DNA from: Rhodopseudomonas faecalis
GTDB lineage: Bacteria > Pseudomonadota > Alphaproteobacteria > Rhizobiales > Xanthobacteraceae
Assembly: GCF_003217325.1 (NCBI RefSeq)
Contig: NZ_QJTI01000005.1
Location: forward strand, 1-64,000
Direction: 5' to 3'
DNA: 64,000 nucleotides
Each line of letters opens with the position of its first letter. Positions within the stretch are counted from its first letter, which is position 1. The notes under the pieces were generated by a model that was not told the DNA's origin, ran no database searches, and worked only from the letters and a program-made list of their open reading frames with translations. The translations under genes and the position numbers were made by a program. Below, in pieces: positions 52,551 through 63,819 of this stretch.

Positions 52551-54812
52551 ATGGCGTCATCGCGCCGCAACAACAAGCAGATGGAAGCTGCTGCAGATGC
52601 CGCGGCGCAACCCGCGGCGGCCAAGCGTGCCTCGCGGCCGAAAATGATGCGGCAATACGATCTGGTCGATCGGGTGCGGTCCTACAATCCGAACACCGAC
52701 GAAGACCTGCTGAACCGCGCTTATGTCTACGCCATGATGGCCCATGGCGAGCAGACCCGGGCCTCGGGCGACCCGTATTTCTCCCATCCGCTCGAAGTCG
52801 CGGCGATTCTCACCACTCTCAAGCTGGACGACGCCACCATCGTCGCCGCGCTGCTGCACGACACCATCGAGGACACCGAGGCCACCCGCACCGAGATCGA
52901 CAACATCTTCGGTCAGGAGATCGGTGCGCTGGTCGAGGGGCTGACCAAGCTCAAGCGGCTGGAACTGGTGTCGCGCGAAGCCAAGCAGGCCGAAAACCTG
53001 CGCAAGCTGCTGCTCGCCATCTCCAACGACGTCCGGGTGCTGCTGATCAAGCTCGCCGACCGGCTGCACAATATGCGCACGCTGGAATTCGTGCCGCCGG
53101 CCTCGCGGCAGCGGATCGCGGAGGAGACGCTCGATATCTATGCCCCGCTCGCCGCGCGCATGGGTATGCACGAGATACGCGAGGAGCTGGAGGATCTGGC
53201 GTTCCGCACGCTCAATCCTGAAGCCTATACGGTGGTGATGCAGCGACTGGACGCGCTCGCCGACCGCAACCGCAATCTGATCGGCGAGATCGAAAGCCAG
53301 CTCACCGCCAATCTCCTGCAGAACGGCATCACCGCCCGGGTGTTCGGTCGGCGCAAACGACCATTCTCGATCTGGACCAAGATGGAGCGTAAATCGGTCG
53401 GCTTCGAGCAATTGTCCGACATCTATGGGTTTCGCGTCATCCTCAAGGATATCGAGGCCTGCTACCGCGCGCTCGGGGTGGTGCACACCACCTGGCCGGT
53501 CGTGCCCGGCCGCTTCAAGGACTACATCTCGACCCCGAAGCAGAACGATTATCGCTCGATCCACACCACGGTGATCGGCCCGACCCAGCAGCGCGTCGAA
53601 CTGCAGCTGCGCACCGAGGAGATGGACCAGATCGCCGAGATCGGCATCGCCGCCCACGCCCTGTACAAGGACGGGGCCGGCTCGCCGACCGAACTGTTGA
53701 AGCGCGAATCGAACGCCTTCGCCTGGCTGCGCCGTACCATCGAACTGCTGTCGGAAGCCTCCAATCCGGAAGAGTTTTTGGAGCACACCAAGCTCGAACT
53801 GTTCCACGACCAGGTGTTCTGCTTCACCCCCAAGGGCAAGCTGATCGCGCTGCCACGGCACGCCAACATCATCGACTTCGCCTATGCGGTGCATACCGAT
53901 GTCGGCAACTCGGCGGTTGGCGGCAAGATCAACGGCAAGTTCGCGCCGCTCGCTTCCGAGCTGCAGAACGGCGACGAAGTGGAAGTCTTGACCTCGTCGG
54001 CGCAGTCGGCGCCGCCCTCGGCCTGGGAAACGCTGGCGGTCACCGGCAAGGCGCGCGCCGCGATCCGCCGTGCCACCCGAGCGGCGGTGCGCGATCAGTT
54101 CGCTGCGCTCGGCCGCCGGATCGTCGAGCGGCTGTTTGCGCGCGTGAAGATCGAATACGCCGACGACAAGCTGAAGGGCGCGCTGCCGCGCCTGGCACGC
54201 AGCTCGATCGAAGAGGTGATGGCCTCGGTCGGTCGCGGCGAACTGCGCGCTGCCGACGTCGCCCGCGCCATGTATCCAGACTACAAGGAAGAACGGGTCG
54301 GCCGCTTCGCCGGCAAGAAAGACGCCTCAACCGACAAGGTGCTGCCGCCGCGCGCGCCTTCGGTGGTCCCGATCCTGGGGATCAACTCCAGCCTTCCGGT
54401 CAAATTCGCGCCCAATGGCGGCGCGGTGCCCGGCGATCGCATCGTCGGCATCGTGACCCCGGGCGAGGGCATCACCATCTATCCGATCCAATCTCCGGCG
54501 CTGAAAGATTTCGAGGAGATGCCGGAACGCTGGATCGACGTGAAATGGGATATTGACGAAACCACGCCGCAGCGCTTCCCGGCGCGGCTGTTTGTGCAAA
54601 ACGTCAATGAGCCCGGCAGCCTGGCACAGATCGCCAGCGTGATCGCCGAACACGACGGCAATATCGATAATATCAATATGAGCCGGCGCTCGCCCGATTT
54701 CACCGAACTCACCATCGACCTTGAAGTCTACGATCTGAAGCATCTGAGCGCGATCATCGCCCAGCTCCGTGCCAAGGACGTGGTCGCCCAGGTCGAGCGT
54801 GTGAACGGCTAA
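52551..54812 (+). CDS. rsh: Rsh, bifunctional (p)ppGpp synthetase/hydrolase (RelA/SpoT)
   Basis: The single long Rsh of alphaproteobacteria makes and degrades (p)ppGpp in the stringent response. The 753-residue protein has the HD hydrolase domain ([37 protein letters not shown]), the synthetase domain ([46 protein letters not shown]), a TGS domain ([19 protein letters not shown]), and a C-terminal ACT domain ([20 protein letters not shown]). Both active sites look complete. ATG 52551 has GAGG about 10 bases upstream; a later Met near residue 32 is possible. Confidence 0.96.
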   Translation: MASSRRNNKQMEAAADAAAQPAAAKRASRPKMMRQYDLVDRVRSYNPNTDEDLLNRAYVYAMMAHGEQTRASGDPYFSHPLEVAAILTTLKLDDATIVAALLHDTIEDTEATRTEIDNIFGQEIGALVEGLTKLKRLELVSREAKQAENLRKLLLAISNDVRVLLIKLADRLHNMRTLEFVPPASRQRIAEETLDIYAPLAARMGMHEIREELEDLAFRTLNPEAYTVVMQRLDALADRNRNLIGEIESQLTANLLQNGITARVFGRRKRPFSIWTKMERKSVGFEQLSDIYGFRVILKDIEACYRALGVVHTTWPVVPGRFKDYISTPKQNDYRSIHTTVIGPTQQRVELQLRTEEMDQIAEIGIAAHALYKDGAGSPTELLKRESNAFAWLRRTIELLSEASNPEEFLEHTKLELFHDQVFCFTPKGKLIALPRHANIIDFAYAVHTDVGNSAVGGKINGKFAPLASELQNGDEVEVLTSSAQSAPPSAWETLAVTGKARAAIRRATRAAVRDQFAALGRRIVERLFARVKIEYADDKLKGALPRLARSSIEEVMASVGRGELRAADVARAMYPDYKEERVGRFAGKKDASTDKVLPPRAPSVVPILGINSSLPVKFAPNGGAVPGDRIVGIVTPGEGITIYPIQSPALKDFEEMPERWIDVKWDIDETTPQRFPARLFVQNVNEPGSLAQIASVIAEHDGNIDNINMSRRSPDFTELTIDLEVYDLKHLSAIIAQLRAKDVVAQVERVNG

Positions 54813-54852
54813 GTCTTCCTACTCTTCCAAAATAGCCTGCCGCGAGTCTGCC

Positions 54853-55620
54853 ATGCCGAAAGCTCCCGCGCTCCGTCTCGGAGTCAACGTCGATCACATC
54901 GCCACGCTGCGCAATGCACGCGGCGGCAAGCATCCGGATCCGGTGCGCGCGGCGCTGGCGGCGATCGAGGCCGGTGCCGACGGCATCACCGCCCATCTGC
55001 GCGAGGACCGTCGCCATATCCGCGACGCCGACATGGCGCGCCTCAAGGCGGAGATTTCCAAGCCGCTCAATTTCGAGATGGGCGTGACCGACGAGATGGT
55101 GGCGATCGCGCTCAAAACCAAACCGCACGCGGTCTGCCTCGTGCCGGAGCGACGCCAGGAACTGACCACCGAAGGCGGGCTCGACGTGGTCGGCCAGCGC
55201 GATCATCTCGCGCCCGCGATTGCCCGTTTCAACGATGCCGGCATCCGGGTGTCGCTGTTCATCGCCGCCGATCCGGCGCAGATCGAGACCGCCGCCGCGG
55301 TGAAAGCGCCGGTGATCGAGATTCATACCGGAACCTGGTGCGATGCCATCGACAGCGGCAATCGCGCCAAGGCGGAAGCCGAGTGGCAGCGCATCGTCGC
55401 TGGCGCCGCGCTGGCGCAGAGCGTCGGGCTCGAAGTCCATGCCGGCCATGGTCTCGACTACGCTACCGCGGAGCAGATCGCCGCGCTGCCGCAGATCGCG
55501 GAACTCAATATCGGCTTCCACATCATGGGCGAGGCGCTGTTCATCGGTCTTGGCAATAGCGTGCGTCTGATGCGCGCGGCGATGGATCGCGGCCGTGCCA
55601 CGCTCGAGGCGTCGGCATGA
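54853..55620 (+). CDS. pdxJ: PdxJ, pyridoxine 5'-phosphate synthase
   Basis: PdxJ closes the pyridoxine ring from 1-deoxyxylulose-5-phosphate and 3-amino-2-oxopropyl phosphate, in the DXP-dependent vitamin B6 route. The 255-residue TIM barrel shows [72 protein letters not shown] and [20 protein letters not shown]. All family landmarks are present. It overlaps the acpS start by 4 bases. Confidence 0.98.
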   Translation: MPKAPALRLGVNVDHIATLRNARGGKHPDPVRAALAAIEAGADGITAHLREDRRHIRDADMARLKAEISKPLNFEMGVTDEMVAIALKTKPHAVCLVPERRQELTTEGGLDVVGQRDHLAPAIARFNDAGIRVSLFIAADPAQIETAAAVKAPVIEIHTGTWCDAIDSGNRAKAEAEWQRIVAGAALAQSVGLEVHAGHGLDYATAEQIAALPQIAELNIGFHIMGEALFIGLGNSVRLMRAAMDRGRATLEASA

Positions 55621-56066
55621 TCATCGGCATCGGCTCCGACCTGATCGACATCCGCCGGGTCGGGCAGGTGATCGAGCGCCATGGCGAGCGCTTCCTGAAC
55701 CGGGTGTTCACGCCGCAGGAACAGGCCAAGGCGGCCAGACGCGCCGCCAACGACAAAATGGTGGTGGCGACCTACGCCAAGCGCTTCGCCGCCAAGGAGG
55801 CCTGTGCCAAGGCGCTCGGCACCGGCATCCGCCATGGGGTGTGGTGGCGCGATATGGGGGTGGTCAACCTGCCGGGCGGCCGGCCGACCATGCAACTGAC
55901 CGGCGGTGCCAAGGCGCGGCTTGATGCCTTGACCCCGCCCGGTTGCGAGGCCCGCATTGATTTGTCGATCACCGATGATTGGCCGCTGGCGCAAGCCTTT
56001 GTGATCATTTCGGCGGTGCCCGCGGCAACGGCCGTCACCGCTACCGGCCCCGGGCCACAGTCATAA
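55617..56066 (+). CDS. acpS: AcpS, holo-[acyl-carrier-protein] synthase
   Basis: AcpS transfers 4'-phosphopantetheine from CoA to acyl carrier protein. The 149-residue protein has [20 protein letters not shown] (metal-binding Asp), [31 protein letters not shown] (catalytic Glu/Lys) and [17 protein letters not shown]. It is about 20 residues longer than typical AcpS because of an Ala/Thr-rich tail. The ATG lies within the pdxJ stop (ATGA). The pdxJ-acpS-lepB-rnc-era order is standard in alphaproteobacteria. Confidence 0.97.
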   Translation: MIIGIGSDLIDIRRVGQVIERHGERFLNRVFTPQEQAKAARRAANDKMVVATYAKRFAAKEACAKALGTGIRHGVWWRDMGVVNLPGGRPTMQLTGGAKARLDALTPPGCEARIDLSITDDWPLAQAFVIISAVPAATAVTATGPGPQS

Positions 56067-56287
56067 ACGACTGATATGCCATGCAGTTGCGGTCACCTCG
56101 CGTCAGCCTTGATTGCGCGGTGACCCGCAACAGTCTAAAACCCGCGGGAATCTGGGCGAGCCAGGTTCGGCGACAACCGGCGCCCGCGGGCGAAGGTATT
56201 CGCCCCGTTCACCCTCTCATCGCGAAGCAATTGGCTTCTGTTGAGAATTTTGGCGCTGCGCGGCGACGCGACAGGAATCGGAAAGCG

Positions 56288-57046
56288 ATGAGCGTGAGTT
56301 CCGGGACGAAATCAGAAGGCGGCTTCGGCGAAACCATCCGCGTCATCATCCACGCTTTGATCATCGCGCTGGTGATCCGCACCGTACTGTTCCAGCCGTT
56401 CAACATTCCGTCCGGCTCGATGAAATCGACGCTGCTGGTCGGCGACTATCTGTTCGTCTCCAAATACACCTATGGATACAGCCGCTATTCGATGCCGCTG
56501 TCGCCGCCGTTGTTCTCGGGACGCATCTTTGGCTCGGAGCCGAACCGCGGCGACGTGGTGGTGTTCCGGCTGCCGAAGGACGACTCCACCGATTACATCA
56601 AGCGCGTGATCGGCTTGCCGGGCGACCGCATCCAGATGCGCGAAGGCCAGCTCTACATCAACGAAGCCCCGGTGGCGCGCGAGCGGCTCACCGACTATGT
56701 CGGCGAAGATCCGTGCGGCAGCGACATCAACGCGAGGGTGCGGCGCTGGAAGGAAACGCTGCCGAACGGCGTCAGCTACGAAACGCTCGATTGCGTTGAT
56801 AACGGCTTTTACGACAACACCAATGTCTACACCGTGCCGCCCGGCCATTTCTTCATGATGGGCGACAACCGTGACAATTCCACCGACAGCCGGGTGCTGT
56901 CGGCGGTCGGCTACGTGCCGTTCGACAACATCATCGGCCGTGCGCAGATGATCTTCTTCTCGATCGCGGAGGGCGAACAAGCCTGGCAGATCTGGCGCTG
57001 GCCGGTTGCGGTGCGCTGGAATCGGTTGTTCACCATCGTGCGATGA
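56288..57046 (+). CDS. lepB: LepB, signal peptidase I
   Basis: LepB cleaves signal peptides on the outer face of the inner membrane. The 252-residue protein has one N-terminal TM helix (VIIHALIIALVIRTVLFQ), the catalytic Ser in NIPSGSMKSTLLVGDYLF (about residue 45), the general-base Lys in YIKRVIGLPGDRIQ, and the GDNRDNSTDSR box. The frame is open for another 69 codons upstream, but MSVSSGTKSEGGFGET from ATG 56288 directly precedes the TM helix. About 220 bases separate it from acpS. It overlaps rnc by 4 bases. Confidence 0.97.
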   Translation: MSVSSGTKSEGGFGETIRVIIHALIIALVIRTVLFQPFNIPSGSMKSTLLVGDYLFVSKYTYGYSRYSMPLSPPLFSGRIFGSEPNRGDVVVFRLPKDDSTDYIKRVIGLPGDRIQMREGQLYINEAPVARERLTDYVGEDPCGSDINARVRRWKETLPNGVSYETLDCVDNGFYDNTNVYTVPPGHFFMMGDNRDNSTDSRVLSAVGYVPFDNIIGRAQMIFFSIAEGEQAWQIWRWPVAVRWNRLFTIVR

Positions 57047-57852
57047 CGGCGGGCCCGACCACTATCGATCCCGATGCGAGCCTAGAACAGACGCCGAGCG
57101 CCGAGGCCGCACTGGGTGAAGCGGCTGCCGGCCGCAACAAGCGCCGCAGCAAGGCTGACGCCAAAGCGGCGATGGCTGCGATCGAAGGCCGGATCGGCCA
57201 TGCGTTCAAGGACCCGGCGCTGCTGGCGACCGCCTTCACCCATGTGTCGGCGCTGCGCTCATCCGGCAATCGCTACGACAGCTATCAGCGGCTGGAATTT
57301 CTCGGCGACCACGTGCTCGGGCTCGTGGTATCCGACATGCTGTACCGGGCCTTTCCAAAGGCCGACGAGGGCGAGCTGTCGAAACGGCTCGCTGAACTGG
57401 TGCGCAAGGAAACCTGCGCCGATGTCGCGCAGTCGCTCGGCCTGTTGGAAGCGATCAAGCTTGGCGCGGTTGGCGCCGGCGCGGGCGCGCGCCTGCGCAA
57501 ATCCGTGCTTGGCGACATTTGCGAGGCGGTGATCGGCGCGGTCTATCTCGACGGTGGCTATGCGGTCGCCGCGGAGTTTATCGAGCGCAACTGGATTGAA
57601 CGGATGCGCAAGCCGTCACGGCCGCTGCGCGATCCGAAAACCATGCTGCAGGAATGGGCGCAAGCGCAGGGTCTGCCGACGCCGGTCTATCGCGAAGTCG
57701 AGCGCACCGGGCCGGATCACGATCCCAGGTTCCGCGTTGCCGTCGAACTGCCCGGGCTGATGCCCGCGGAAGGAATCGGCAGCAGCAAGCGCGTCGCAGA
57801 AAAAGAGGCAGCGTCAGCGATGTTGGCGCGGGAAGGGGTCAGCAGTGGCTGA
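57043..57852 (+). CDS. rnc: Rnc, ribonuclease III
   Basis: RNase III cuts double-stranded RNA in rRNA maturation. The 269-residue protein carries a longer than usual N-terminal extension of about 45 residues, then the signature QRLEFLGDHVLGLVVSDMLY (usually LGDxVLxL), the second metal-site region LGDICEAVIGAVYLDGGY, and a C-terminal dsRNA-binding domain (DPKTMLQEWAQAQG, GIGSSKRVAEKEAASAML). The ATG overlaps the lepB stop and the end overlaps era by 8 bases. Confidence 0.97.
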   Translation: MTAGPTTIDPDASLEQTPSAEAALGEAAAGRNKRRSKADAKAAMAAIEGRIGHAFKDPALLATAFTHVSALRSSGNRYDSYQRLEFLGDHVLGLVVSDMLYRAFPKADEGELSKRLAELVRKETCADVAQSLGLLEAIKLGAVGAGAGARLRKSVLGDICEAVIGAVYLDGGYAVAAEFIERNWIERMRKPSRPLRDPKTMLQEWAQAQGLPTPVYREVERTGPDHDPRFRVAVELPGLMPAEGIGSSKRVAEKEAASAMLAREGVSSG

Positions 57853-58786
57853 AGATACCAACGACACCGACACCAGCGGTGCCAACACCGCCGAAACGCG
57901 CTGCGGCTTCGTCGCCCTGATCGGCGCGCCCAATGTCGGCAAGTCGACGCTGGTCAACGCCCTGGTCGGCTCCAAGGTCACCATCGTGTCGCGCAAGGTG
58001 CAGACTACGCGCGCGCTGATCCGCGGCATCGTGATCGAGGACAATTGCCAGATCATTCTGGTCGATACGCCCGGCATTTTTCAGCCCAAGCGCCGGCTCG
58101 ACCGCGCCATGGTCAACACCGCCTGGAGCGGCGCCTATGACGCCGACATGGTGTGCGTGCTGCTCGACGCCCGCGCCGGCATCAATGATGAGGCCGATGC
58201 GATCCTGACCAAGCTCGCCGAGGTCAAGCATCCCAAATTCCTGGTGCTCAACAAGATCGATCTGGTGCCGCGCGACAAGCTCTTGGCGCTGGCGCAGAAA
58301 GCCAATGAGCGGCTCGATTTCGAGCAGACTTTTATGATCTCGGCGCTGTCGGGCGATGGCGTTGACGATCTGCGCGGCGCGCTCGCCAAGCGGCTGCCGC
58401 CCGGGCCGTTCCATTATCCGGAAGACCAGATGTCGGACGCGCCGATGCGCCAGCTCGCCGCCGAGATCACCCGTGAGAAGATCTATCGGTTTTTGCACCA
58501 GGAGCTGCCGTATCAGTCCACGGTCGAAACCGATACGTGGCAGGACCGCAATGACGGCTCGGTGCGGATCGAGCAGACCATCTTTGTCGAGCGCGACAGC
58601 CAGCGCAAAATCGTGCTCGGCAAGGGCGGCGCCACCATCAAGGCGATCGGCGCCGAAGCGCGTAAGGAACTTGCGGAAATCCTGGAACAGCCGGTGCATC
58701 TGTTCCTGTTCGTCAAAGTGCGTGAGAATTGGGGCGACGATCCCAGCCGCTATCGCGAGATGGGGCTGGAATTCCCGAAGGATTAG
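57845..58786 (+). CDS. era: Era, GTPase in 16S rRNA maturation
   Basis: Era binds the 3' end of 16S rRNA and checks small-subunit assembly. The 313-residue protein has G1 GAPNVGKSTLVNALVG, G3 DTPGI, G4 NKID and a C-terminal KH domain (RKIVLGKGGATIKAIGAEAR). The start is GTG 57845, inside the end of rnc, an 8-base overlap that implies coupled translation. The order rnc-era-recO is conserved, here with one small gene between era and recO. Confidence 0.97.
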   Translation: MAEDTNDTDTSGANTAETRCGFVALIGAPNVGKSTLVNALVGSKVTIVSRKVQTTRALIRGIVIEDNCQIILVDTPGIFQPKRRLDRAMVNTAWSGAYDADMVCVLLDARAGINDEADAILTKLAEVKHPKFLVLNKIDLVPRDKLLALAQKANERLDFEQTFMISALSGDGVDDLRGALAKRLPPGPFHYPEDQMSDAPMRQLAAEITREKIYRFLHQELPYQSTVETDTWQDRNDGSVRIEQTIFVERDSQRKIVLGKGGATIKAIGAEARKELAEILEQPVHLFLFVKVRENWGDDPSRYREMGLEFPKD

Positions 58787-58788
58787 CG

Positions 58789-59169
58789 ATGCCGCTTCCC
58801 CGGAATGTGCGTCTGTTTGCAGCGTTGCTGTACGCCTCGCTCGGTCTCGACGCGCTGTCGGTGGCGTTTCAGGATCGCACGCCGACCGCGACGATCGGCA
58901 GCGACGTGATCATGATGGCGCATCTGATCGCCGCGGCGTTGATCCTGACGCTGGTCTATCTGGTGCGGATCGCCTCCGAGGATCGGCGCAACTGGGCGCG
59001 CTGGCTGCTGGTGGTGTCGCTGGCACTGTCGGTGCTGTCGCTGTTCCAGTTGATCAGCGACAGCGGGCTGCAACTCGACAATCTGATCGAGACCATTTCC
59101 TGCGCGCTGACCGGCGCTGGCCTGTATTATTCCTTCACCGGCGACGCCCGCGGCTGGTTCGACCGCTAG
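58789..59169 (+). CDS. Uncharacterised four-span membrane protein between era and recO
   Basis: A 126-residue protein with four hydrophobic segments (LFAALLYASLGLDALSVAF, VIMMAHLIAAALILTLVYLV, WARWLLVVSLALSVLSLF, IETISCALTGAGLYYSF). I recognise no family beyond a general small-membrane-protein pattern. AAGGA lies 8 bases before ATG 58789, and the start is only 2 bases after the era stop, so it belongs to the same operon. The location next to ribosome-assembly and repair genes gives no clear hint of its role. Confidence 0.75.
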   Translation: MPLPRNVRLFAALLYASLGLDALSVAFQDRTPTATIGSDVIMMAHLIAAALILTLVYLVRIASEDRRNWARWLLVVSLALSVLSLFQLISDSGLQLDNLIETISCALTGAGLYYSFTGDARGWFDR

Positions 59170-59218
59170 CCGGCCGAGCCGCGGCGGCGCGCACGCCCGT
59201 TTCGGATCGTTTTGACCG

Positions 59219-59977
59219 ATGGAATGGACCGACGACGGCATCGTGCTCGGAGTGCGGCGGCATGGCGAGAGCAGCGCCATTGTCGAGCTGCTGACGCGCG
59301 AGCATGGCCGCCATCTCGGCCTGGTGCGCGGCGGCGCTTCGTCACGGCTGCGGCCGATCCTGCAGCCCGGCAACAGCGTGCAGGCGGTGTGGCGGGCGCG
59401 GCTTGAGGACCATCTCGGCATGTATGCGCTGGAGGGCGTCCGGCTGCGCGCCGCGACTCTGCTGGCGGTGCCGCATGCCGCCTATGGCATCACCCACCTG
59501 GCGTCGCTGGTGCGGCTTTTGCCGGAGCGCGATCCGCATCCCATGATGTTCGCCACGGTCGGCGCCATTTTGGACGATTTTGACGACGCGCTCAGCGCTG
59601 GCGCCCATCTGGTGCGGCTGGAACTGGCGATGCTGGCGGAACTCGGCTTCGGATTGGAACTGTCGGCCTGTGTGGCGACCGGCGCCACCTCCGAGCTGAT
59701 TTACGTGTCGCCGAAATCGGGCGGGGCGGTATCGAGGTCCGCTGGCGAGCCGTGGCGCGACCGGCTGCTGCGATTGCCGCCGTTTTTGCGCGACGAGGAG
59801 CTGGATGCCCCCTATACCGCCGAGGACCTGCGTGACGGCTTTGCTTTGACCGGCCGGTTCCTGCTGCGCGATGTGCTGGAACCGCGCGGGCAGGGCCATT
59901 CCGATGCCCGCGAGGGGTTTATCAATGCGGTCACCGGGCGTAGTTCACTGCGCTCCGGGTCCGTGGAACCGGCCTAG
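59219..59977 (+). CDS. recO: RecO, DNA repair and recombination mediator
   Basis: RecO helps load RecA on single-stranded DNA coated with SSB. The 252-residue protein has the N-terminal OB-fold region ([39 protein letters not shown]), the helical core ([20 protein letters not shown]) and a C-terminal region ending in [16 protein letters not shown] 59219 directly starts the family's ME(W/F)xDxGIVL opening. No zinc-finger cysteines are seen, as usual in alphaproteobacteria. Confidence 0.95.
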   Translation: MEWTDDGIVLGVRRHGESSAIVELLTREHGRHLGLVRGGASSRLRPILQPGNSVQAVWRARLEDHLGMYALEGVRLRAATLLAVPHAAYGITHLASLVRLLPERDPHPMMFATVGAILDDFDDALSAGAHLVRLELAMLAELGFGLELSACVATGATSELIYVSPKSGGAVSRSAGEPWRDRLLRLPPFLRDEELDAPYTAEDLRDGFALTGRFLLRDVLEPRGQGHSDAREGFINAVTGRSSLRSGSVEPA

Positions 59978-60036
59978 GTGCGCCTAGGTGCCGCTCGCAG
60001 CTTGTCCGCGCCGCCGTCAGAGGATAACCCGACCCC

Positions 60037-62298
60037 ATGGGAAAACGATTGATTCCGCCGGAGCCGGCCGAAATCCACGAGGTCCAGCTGCGCGAGGCGC
60101 TGGAAGAGCGCTATCTCGCTTATGCGCTGTCGACCATCATGCACCGCGCGCTGCCGGATGCGCGCGATGGCCTCAAGCCCGTTCATCGCCGCATTCTATA
60201 CGGCATGCGGCTGCTGCGGCTTGAGCCGGGCGCCGCGTTCAAGAAATCGGCCAAAATCGTCGGCGACGTGATGGGTTCGTTCCATCCGCACGGCGACCAG
60301 TCGATCTATGACGCCTTGGTGCGGCTCGCCCAGGATTTCGCCGCGCGCTACCCGCTGGTCGATGGCCAGGGCAATTTTGGCAATATCGACGGCGATAACG
60401 CCGCGGCCTATCGCTACACCGAAGCGCGCATGACCGATGTCGCGCGGCTGTTGCTCGATGGCATCGACGAGGACGGCGTCGCGTTCCGCGCCAATTACGA
60501 CGGCCAGTCGAAAGAGCCGGTGGTGCTGCCGGGCGGCTTTCCCAACCTGCTCGCCAATGGCGCGCAGGGCATCGCGGTTGGCATGGCGACCGCAATCCCG
60601 CCGCACAACGCCGCCGAATTGTGCGACGCCGCGCTGCATCTGATCGAAAAGCCCGACGCCAAATCGAAGGCGCTGCTGAAATGGGTCAAGGGGCCCGATT
60701 TCCCGACCGGCGGCGTGATCATCGACTCGCGTGAAAGCATCGCCGAGGCCTACACCACCGGGCGCGGCGCGTTCCGCACCCGCGCCAAGTGGCATCAGGA
60801 AGACGGCGCGCGCGGCACTTTTAGCGTGGTGATCACCGAGATCCCGTGGCTGGTGCAGAAGTCGCGGCTGATCGAAAAGATCGCCGACCTGCTCAACGAC
60901 AAGAAGCTGCCGCTGGTCGGCGATGTCCGCGATGAATCCGCCGAAGACATCCGGCTGGTGATCGAGCCGAAATCGCGCTCGGTCGATCCGGCGCTGATGA
61001 TGGAATCGCTGTTCCGGCTGACCGAGCTCGAGAGCCGGATTCCGCTCAACCTCAATGTGCTGGTGGGGGGCCGGATTCCCAAGGTGCTCGGGCTCGCCGA
61101 AGCCTTGCGCGAATGGCTCGACCATCTGCGCGACGTGCTGCTGCGCCGCAGCCAGTATCGCAAGGCGCAGATCGAGCACCGCCTGGAAGTGCTCGGCGGC
61201 TATCTGATCGCCTATCTGAACCTCGACAAGGTCATCAAGATCATCCGCACCGAGGACGAGCCGAAGCCGGTGCTGATGAAGGCCTTCAATCTCACCGAGA
61301 TTCAGGCCGAAGCGATTCTCAACATGCGGCTGCGCAGTTTGCGCAAGCTGGAAGAGATGGAGATCCGCACCGAGGACAAGAATTTGCGGGCGGAGCTGAA
61401 GGACATCAACGCGGTGCTCGGCTCGGAGCAGCTGCAATGGGCCAAGGTCGGCGAGCAGGTGCGCAAGGTGCGCGAGCTGTTCGGGCCGAAGACGCCGCTC
61501 GGCAAGCGCCGCACCAGTTTTGCGGACGCGCCTGAGCATGATCTTGCCGCGATCGAAGAAGCGTTCGTCGAGCGCGAGCCGGTCACCGTGGTGGTGTCCG
61601 ACAAGGGCTGGGTGCGCACGCTGAAAGGGCAGGTCGCCGATCTGTCCGGATTGTCGTTCAAGCAGGACGATAAGCTCGGCTTTGCGTTCTTCGCCGAAAC
61701 CACCTCAAAACTGCTGCTGTTCGCCACCAACGGCCGGTTCTACTCGCTTGACGTCGCCAAGCTGCCCGGCGGGCGCGGCCATGGCGAGCCGATCCGGATG
61801 TTCATCGATCTCGATCAGGACGCGGCGATCGTCTCGCTGTTCGTGCATAGCGGTGGCCGCAAATTCCTGGTGGCCAGCCATGACGGCCAGGGTTTTGTGG
61901 TCAACGAGGATGATTGCGTCGGCAACACCCGCAAGGGCAAGCAGGTGCTCAATGTCGAGATGCCGAACGAGGCGCGGGCGCTGACGCTGGTCGGCGAGGG
62001 TGCCGACACCGTGGCAGTGATCGGCGACAACCGCAAAATGCTGCTGTTTCCGCTCGACCAGGTGCCGGAAATGGCGCGCGGCCGCGGCGTGCGGCTGCAG
62101 AAATACAAGGATGGTGGCCTGTCGGACATCATCACCTTCAACGCCAAGGAAGGGCTGACTTGGCGCGACTCCGCCGGCCGCGAGTTCAACGTCAGCATCA
62201 AGGAGCTGGCCGAATGGCGCGGCAATCGCGCCGATGCCGGCCGGCTGCCGCCGAAGGGATTTCCCAAATCCAACAAATTCGGCCACAGCCTCGGATGA
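60037..62298 (+). CDS. parC: ParC, DNA topoisomerase IV subunit A
   Basis: ParC is the breakage-reunion subunit that unlinks replicated chromosomes together with ParE. The 753-residue protein opens [20 protein letters not shown] and [18 protein letters not shown], has the catalytic Tyr in [18 protein letters not shown] (near residue 128), and a C-terminal beta-pinwheel ([34 protein letters not shown]). In the quinolone-determining region [18 protein letters not shown], the usual Ser after HPHGD is Gln. Length and the short pinwheel mark ParC rather than GyrA. parE is not in the window. Confidence 0.96.
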   Translation: MGKRLIPPEPAEIHEVQLREALEERYLAYALSTIMHRALPDARDGLKPVHRRILYGMRLLRLEPGAAFKKSAKIVGDVMGSFHPHGDQSIYDALVRLAQDFAARYPLVDGQGNFGNIDGDNAAAYRYTEARMTDVARLLLDGIDEDGVAFRANYDGQSKEPVVLPGGFPNLLANGAQGIAVGMATAIPPHNAAELCDAALHLIEKPDAKSKALLKWVKGPDFPTGGVIIDSRESIAEAYTTGRGAFRTRAKWHQEDGARGTFSVVITEIPWLVQKSRLIEKIADLLNDKKLPLVGDVRDESAEDIRLVIEPKSRSVDPALMMESLFRLTELESRIPLNLNVLVGGRIPKVLGLAEALREWLDHLRDVLLRRSQYRKAQIEHRLEVLGGYLIAYLNLDKVIKIIRTEDEPKPVLMKAFNLTEIQAEAILNMRLRSLRKLEEMEIRTEDKNLRAELKDINAVLGSEQLQWAKVGEQVRKVRELFGPKTPLGKRRTSFADAPEHDLAAIEEAFVEREPVTVVVSDKGWVRTLKGQVADLSGLSFKQDDKLGFAFFAETTSKLLLFATNGRFYSLDVAKLPGGRGHGEPIRMFIDLDQDAAIVSLFVHSGGRKFLVASHDGQGFVVNEDDCVGNTRKGKQVLNVEMPNEARALTLVGEGADTVAVIGDNRKMLLFPLDQVPEMARGRGVRLQKYKDGGLSDIITFNAKEGLTWRDSAGREFNVSIKELAEWRGNRADAGRLPPKGFPKSNKFGHSLG

Positions 62299-62363
62299 TG
62301 CACCCCGCCTGCGCGCTGCCGTGCAGGTGGGGTTTCGCTGTTCAACTCTGCTGAAAGGAACCG

Positions 62364-63794
62364 ATGACCGGACGCTGGCTGCGCTGCTACCGCCTGCTGA
62401 TCATGATCGTGATCGTTGCGCTATTACCGGGAGTCGCGCAGGCGGCGGAGCTGGATGGCGCCGCGCTCGGCTGGGTCTGGGGCATGCCCTTTGCTGGCAT
62501 TCTGCTATCGATCGCGCTCGGGCCGCTGCTGTTTCCGAAAATCTGGCACACGCATTACGGCAAGATCGCCGCTGGCTGGGCGCTGCTGACCTTATTGCCG
62601 ATCACCCTGGTCTATGGCTGGCAGACCGCGCTGGCGGCGGCCATTCACGCGCTGCTCGGCGAGTATCTCAGCTTCATCGTGCTGCTATTTGCGCTGTTCA
62701 CGGTGTCCGGCGGCATTCTCGTCACCGGCACCATGCGCGGCACGCCGCTGCTCAACACCATGCTGCTGGCGCTCGGCACCGTGTTTGCCAGCTTGATCGG
62801 CACCACTGGCGCCGCGATGGTGCTGATCCGGCCGCTGATCCGCGCCAATATCGGCCGGCAGCACAATGTCCACGTCATCGTGTTCTTCATCATCCTGGTC
62901 GCCAATGTCGGCGGTGCGCTGTCGCCGCTTGGCGATCCGCCGCTATTTGTCGGCTTCCTGCGCGGCGTCGATTTCTTCTGGCCGCTGCAGCAGCTTTGGC
63001 CGCAGACCCTGATCGTGGCCGGCCTGCTGCTGGTGCTGTTCTTCCTGGTCGACCTGTGGTTTGCGCGCCATGAGCCGCGTTCCAGCACACGGCCGGAGCC
63101 GCTCGGATTTCGCGGCGGCATCAATTTCGTGCTGATCGCGGCGATCATCGCCATGATCCTGCTGTCGGCGGAATGGCAGCCGGGAATCGTGTTCGATGTC
63201 TATGGCACCAAGGTCGCGCTGCAGAATCTGGTGCGCGACGTCGCGTTGGTGCTGATCGCGCTATTGTCGCTGTGGCTGACCGCCGACGAGCATCGCTCCG
63301 CCAATGATTTCGCCTGGGAGCCGATCCGCGAGGTCGCCAAACTGTTTGCCGGCATTTTCATCGCGATCATTCCGGTGCTGGCGATGCTCGGCGCCGGCAA
63401 GCACGGCCTGTTCGCGCCGCTGCTTGAAGTGGTGACCGCGCCGGATGGCACGCCGCGCGAAGTGCCGTATTTCTGGATGACCGGACTGTTGTCGGCGGTG
63501 CTCGACAATGCGCCGACCTATCTGGTGTTCTTCGAGCTGGCCGGCGGCCATGCCGCCGAACTCACCGGCCCACTGGCGGGCACGCTCGGCGCGATCTCGA
63601 TGGGCGCGGTCTATATGGGCGCGCTGACCTATATCGGCAATGCGCCGAACTTCATGGTCTATGCGATCGCAACTGAGCGCGGCATCAAAATGCCGGGCTT
63701 CTTCGGCTATGCGCTGTGGGCGAGTGCGGTGCTGATCCCGCTGTTCCTGCTGCTGACCTATCTGCCGATCGTGCCCAACCTGCGGCTGGATTGA
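62364..63794 (+). CDS. Sodium:proton antiporter / citrate-transporter-like membrane protein
   Basis: A 476-residue inner-membrane protein with a signal-like first helix (LLIMIVIVALLPGVAQAA) and about eleven further spans. The ion-transporter superfamily motifs include FASLIGTTGAAMVLIRPLIR near residue 155, NVGGALSPLGDPPLFVGFLR near residue 190, and SAVLDNAPTYLVFFELAG near residue 375. These match the NhaD/CitMHS-like antiporter group. The transported ion is not certain; Na+/H+ exchange is the usual annotation. AAAGGA lies 6 bases before the ATG. It follows parC after 65 bases. Confidence 0.85.
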   Translation: MTGRWLRCYRLLIMIVIVALLPGVAQAAELDGAALGWVWGMPFAGILLSIALGPLLFPKIWHTHYGKIAAGWALLTLLPITLVYGWQTALAAAIHALLGEYLSFIVLLFALFTVSGGILVTGTMRGTPLLNTMLLALGTVFASLIGTTGAAMVLIRPLIRANIGRQHNVHVIVFFIILVANVGGALSPLGDPPLFVGFLRGVDFFWPLQQLWPQTLIVAGLLLVLFFLVDLWFARHEPRSSTRPEPLGFRGGINFVLIAAIIAMILLSAEWQPGIVFDVYGTKVALQNLVRDVALVLIALLSLWLTADEHRSANDFAWEPIREVAKLFAGIFIAIIPVLAMLGAGKHGLFAPLLEVVTAPDGTPREVPYFWMTGLLSAVLDNAPTYLVFFELAGGHAAELTGPLAGTLGAISMGAVYMGALTYIGNAPNFMVYAIATERGIKMPGFFGYALWASAVLIPLFLLLTYLPIVPNLRLD

Positions 63795-63819
63795 AGCCGC
63801 GCCGGATCAGGCGACGCTG

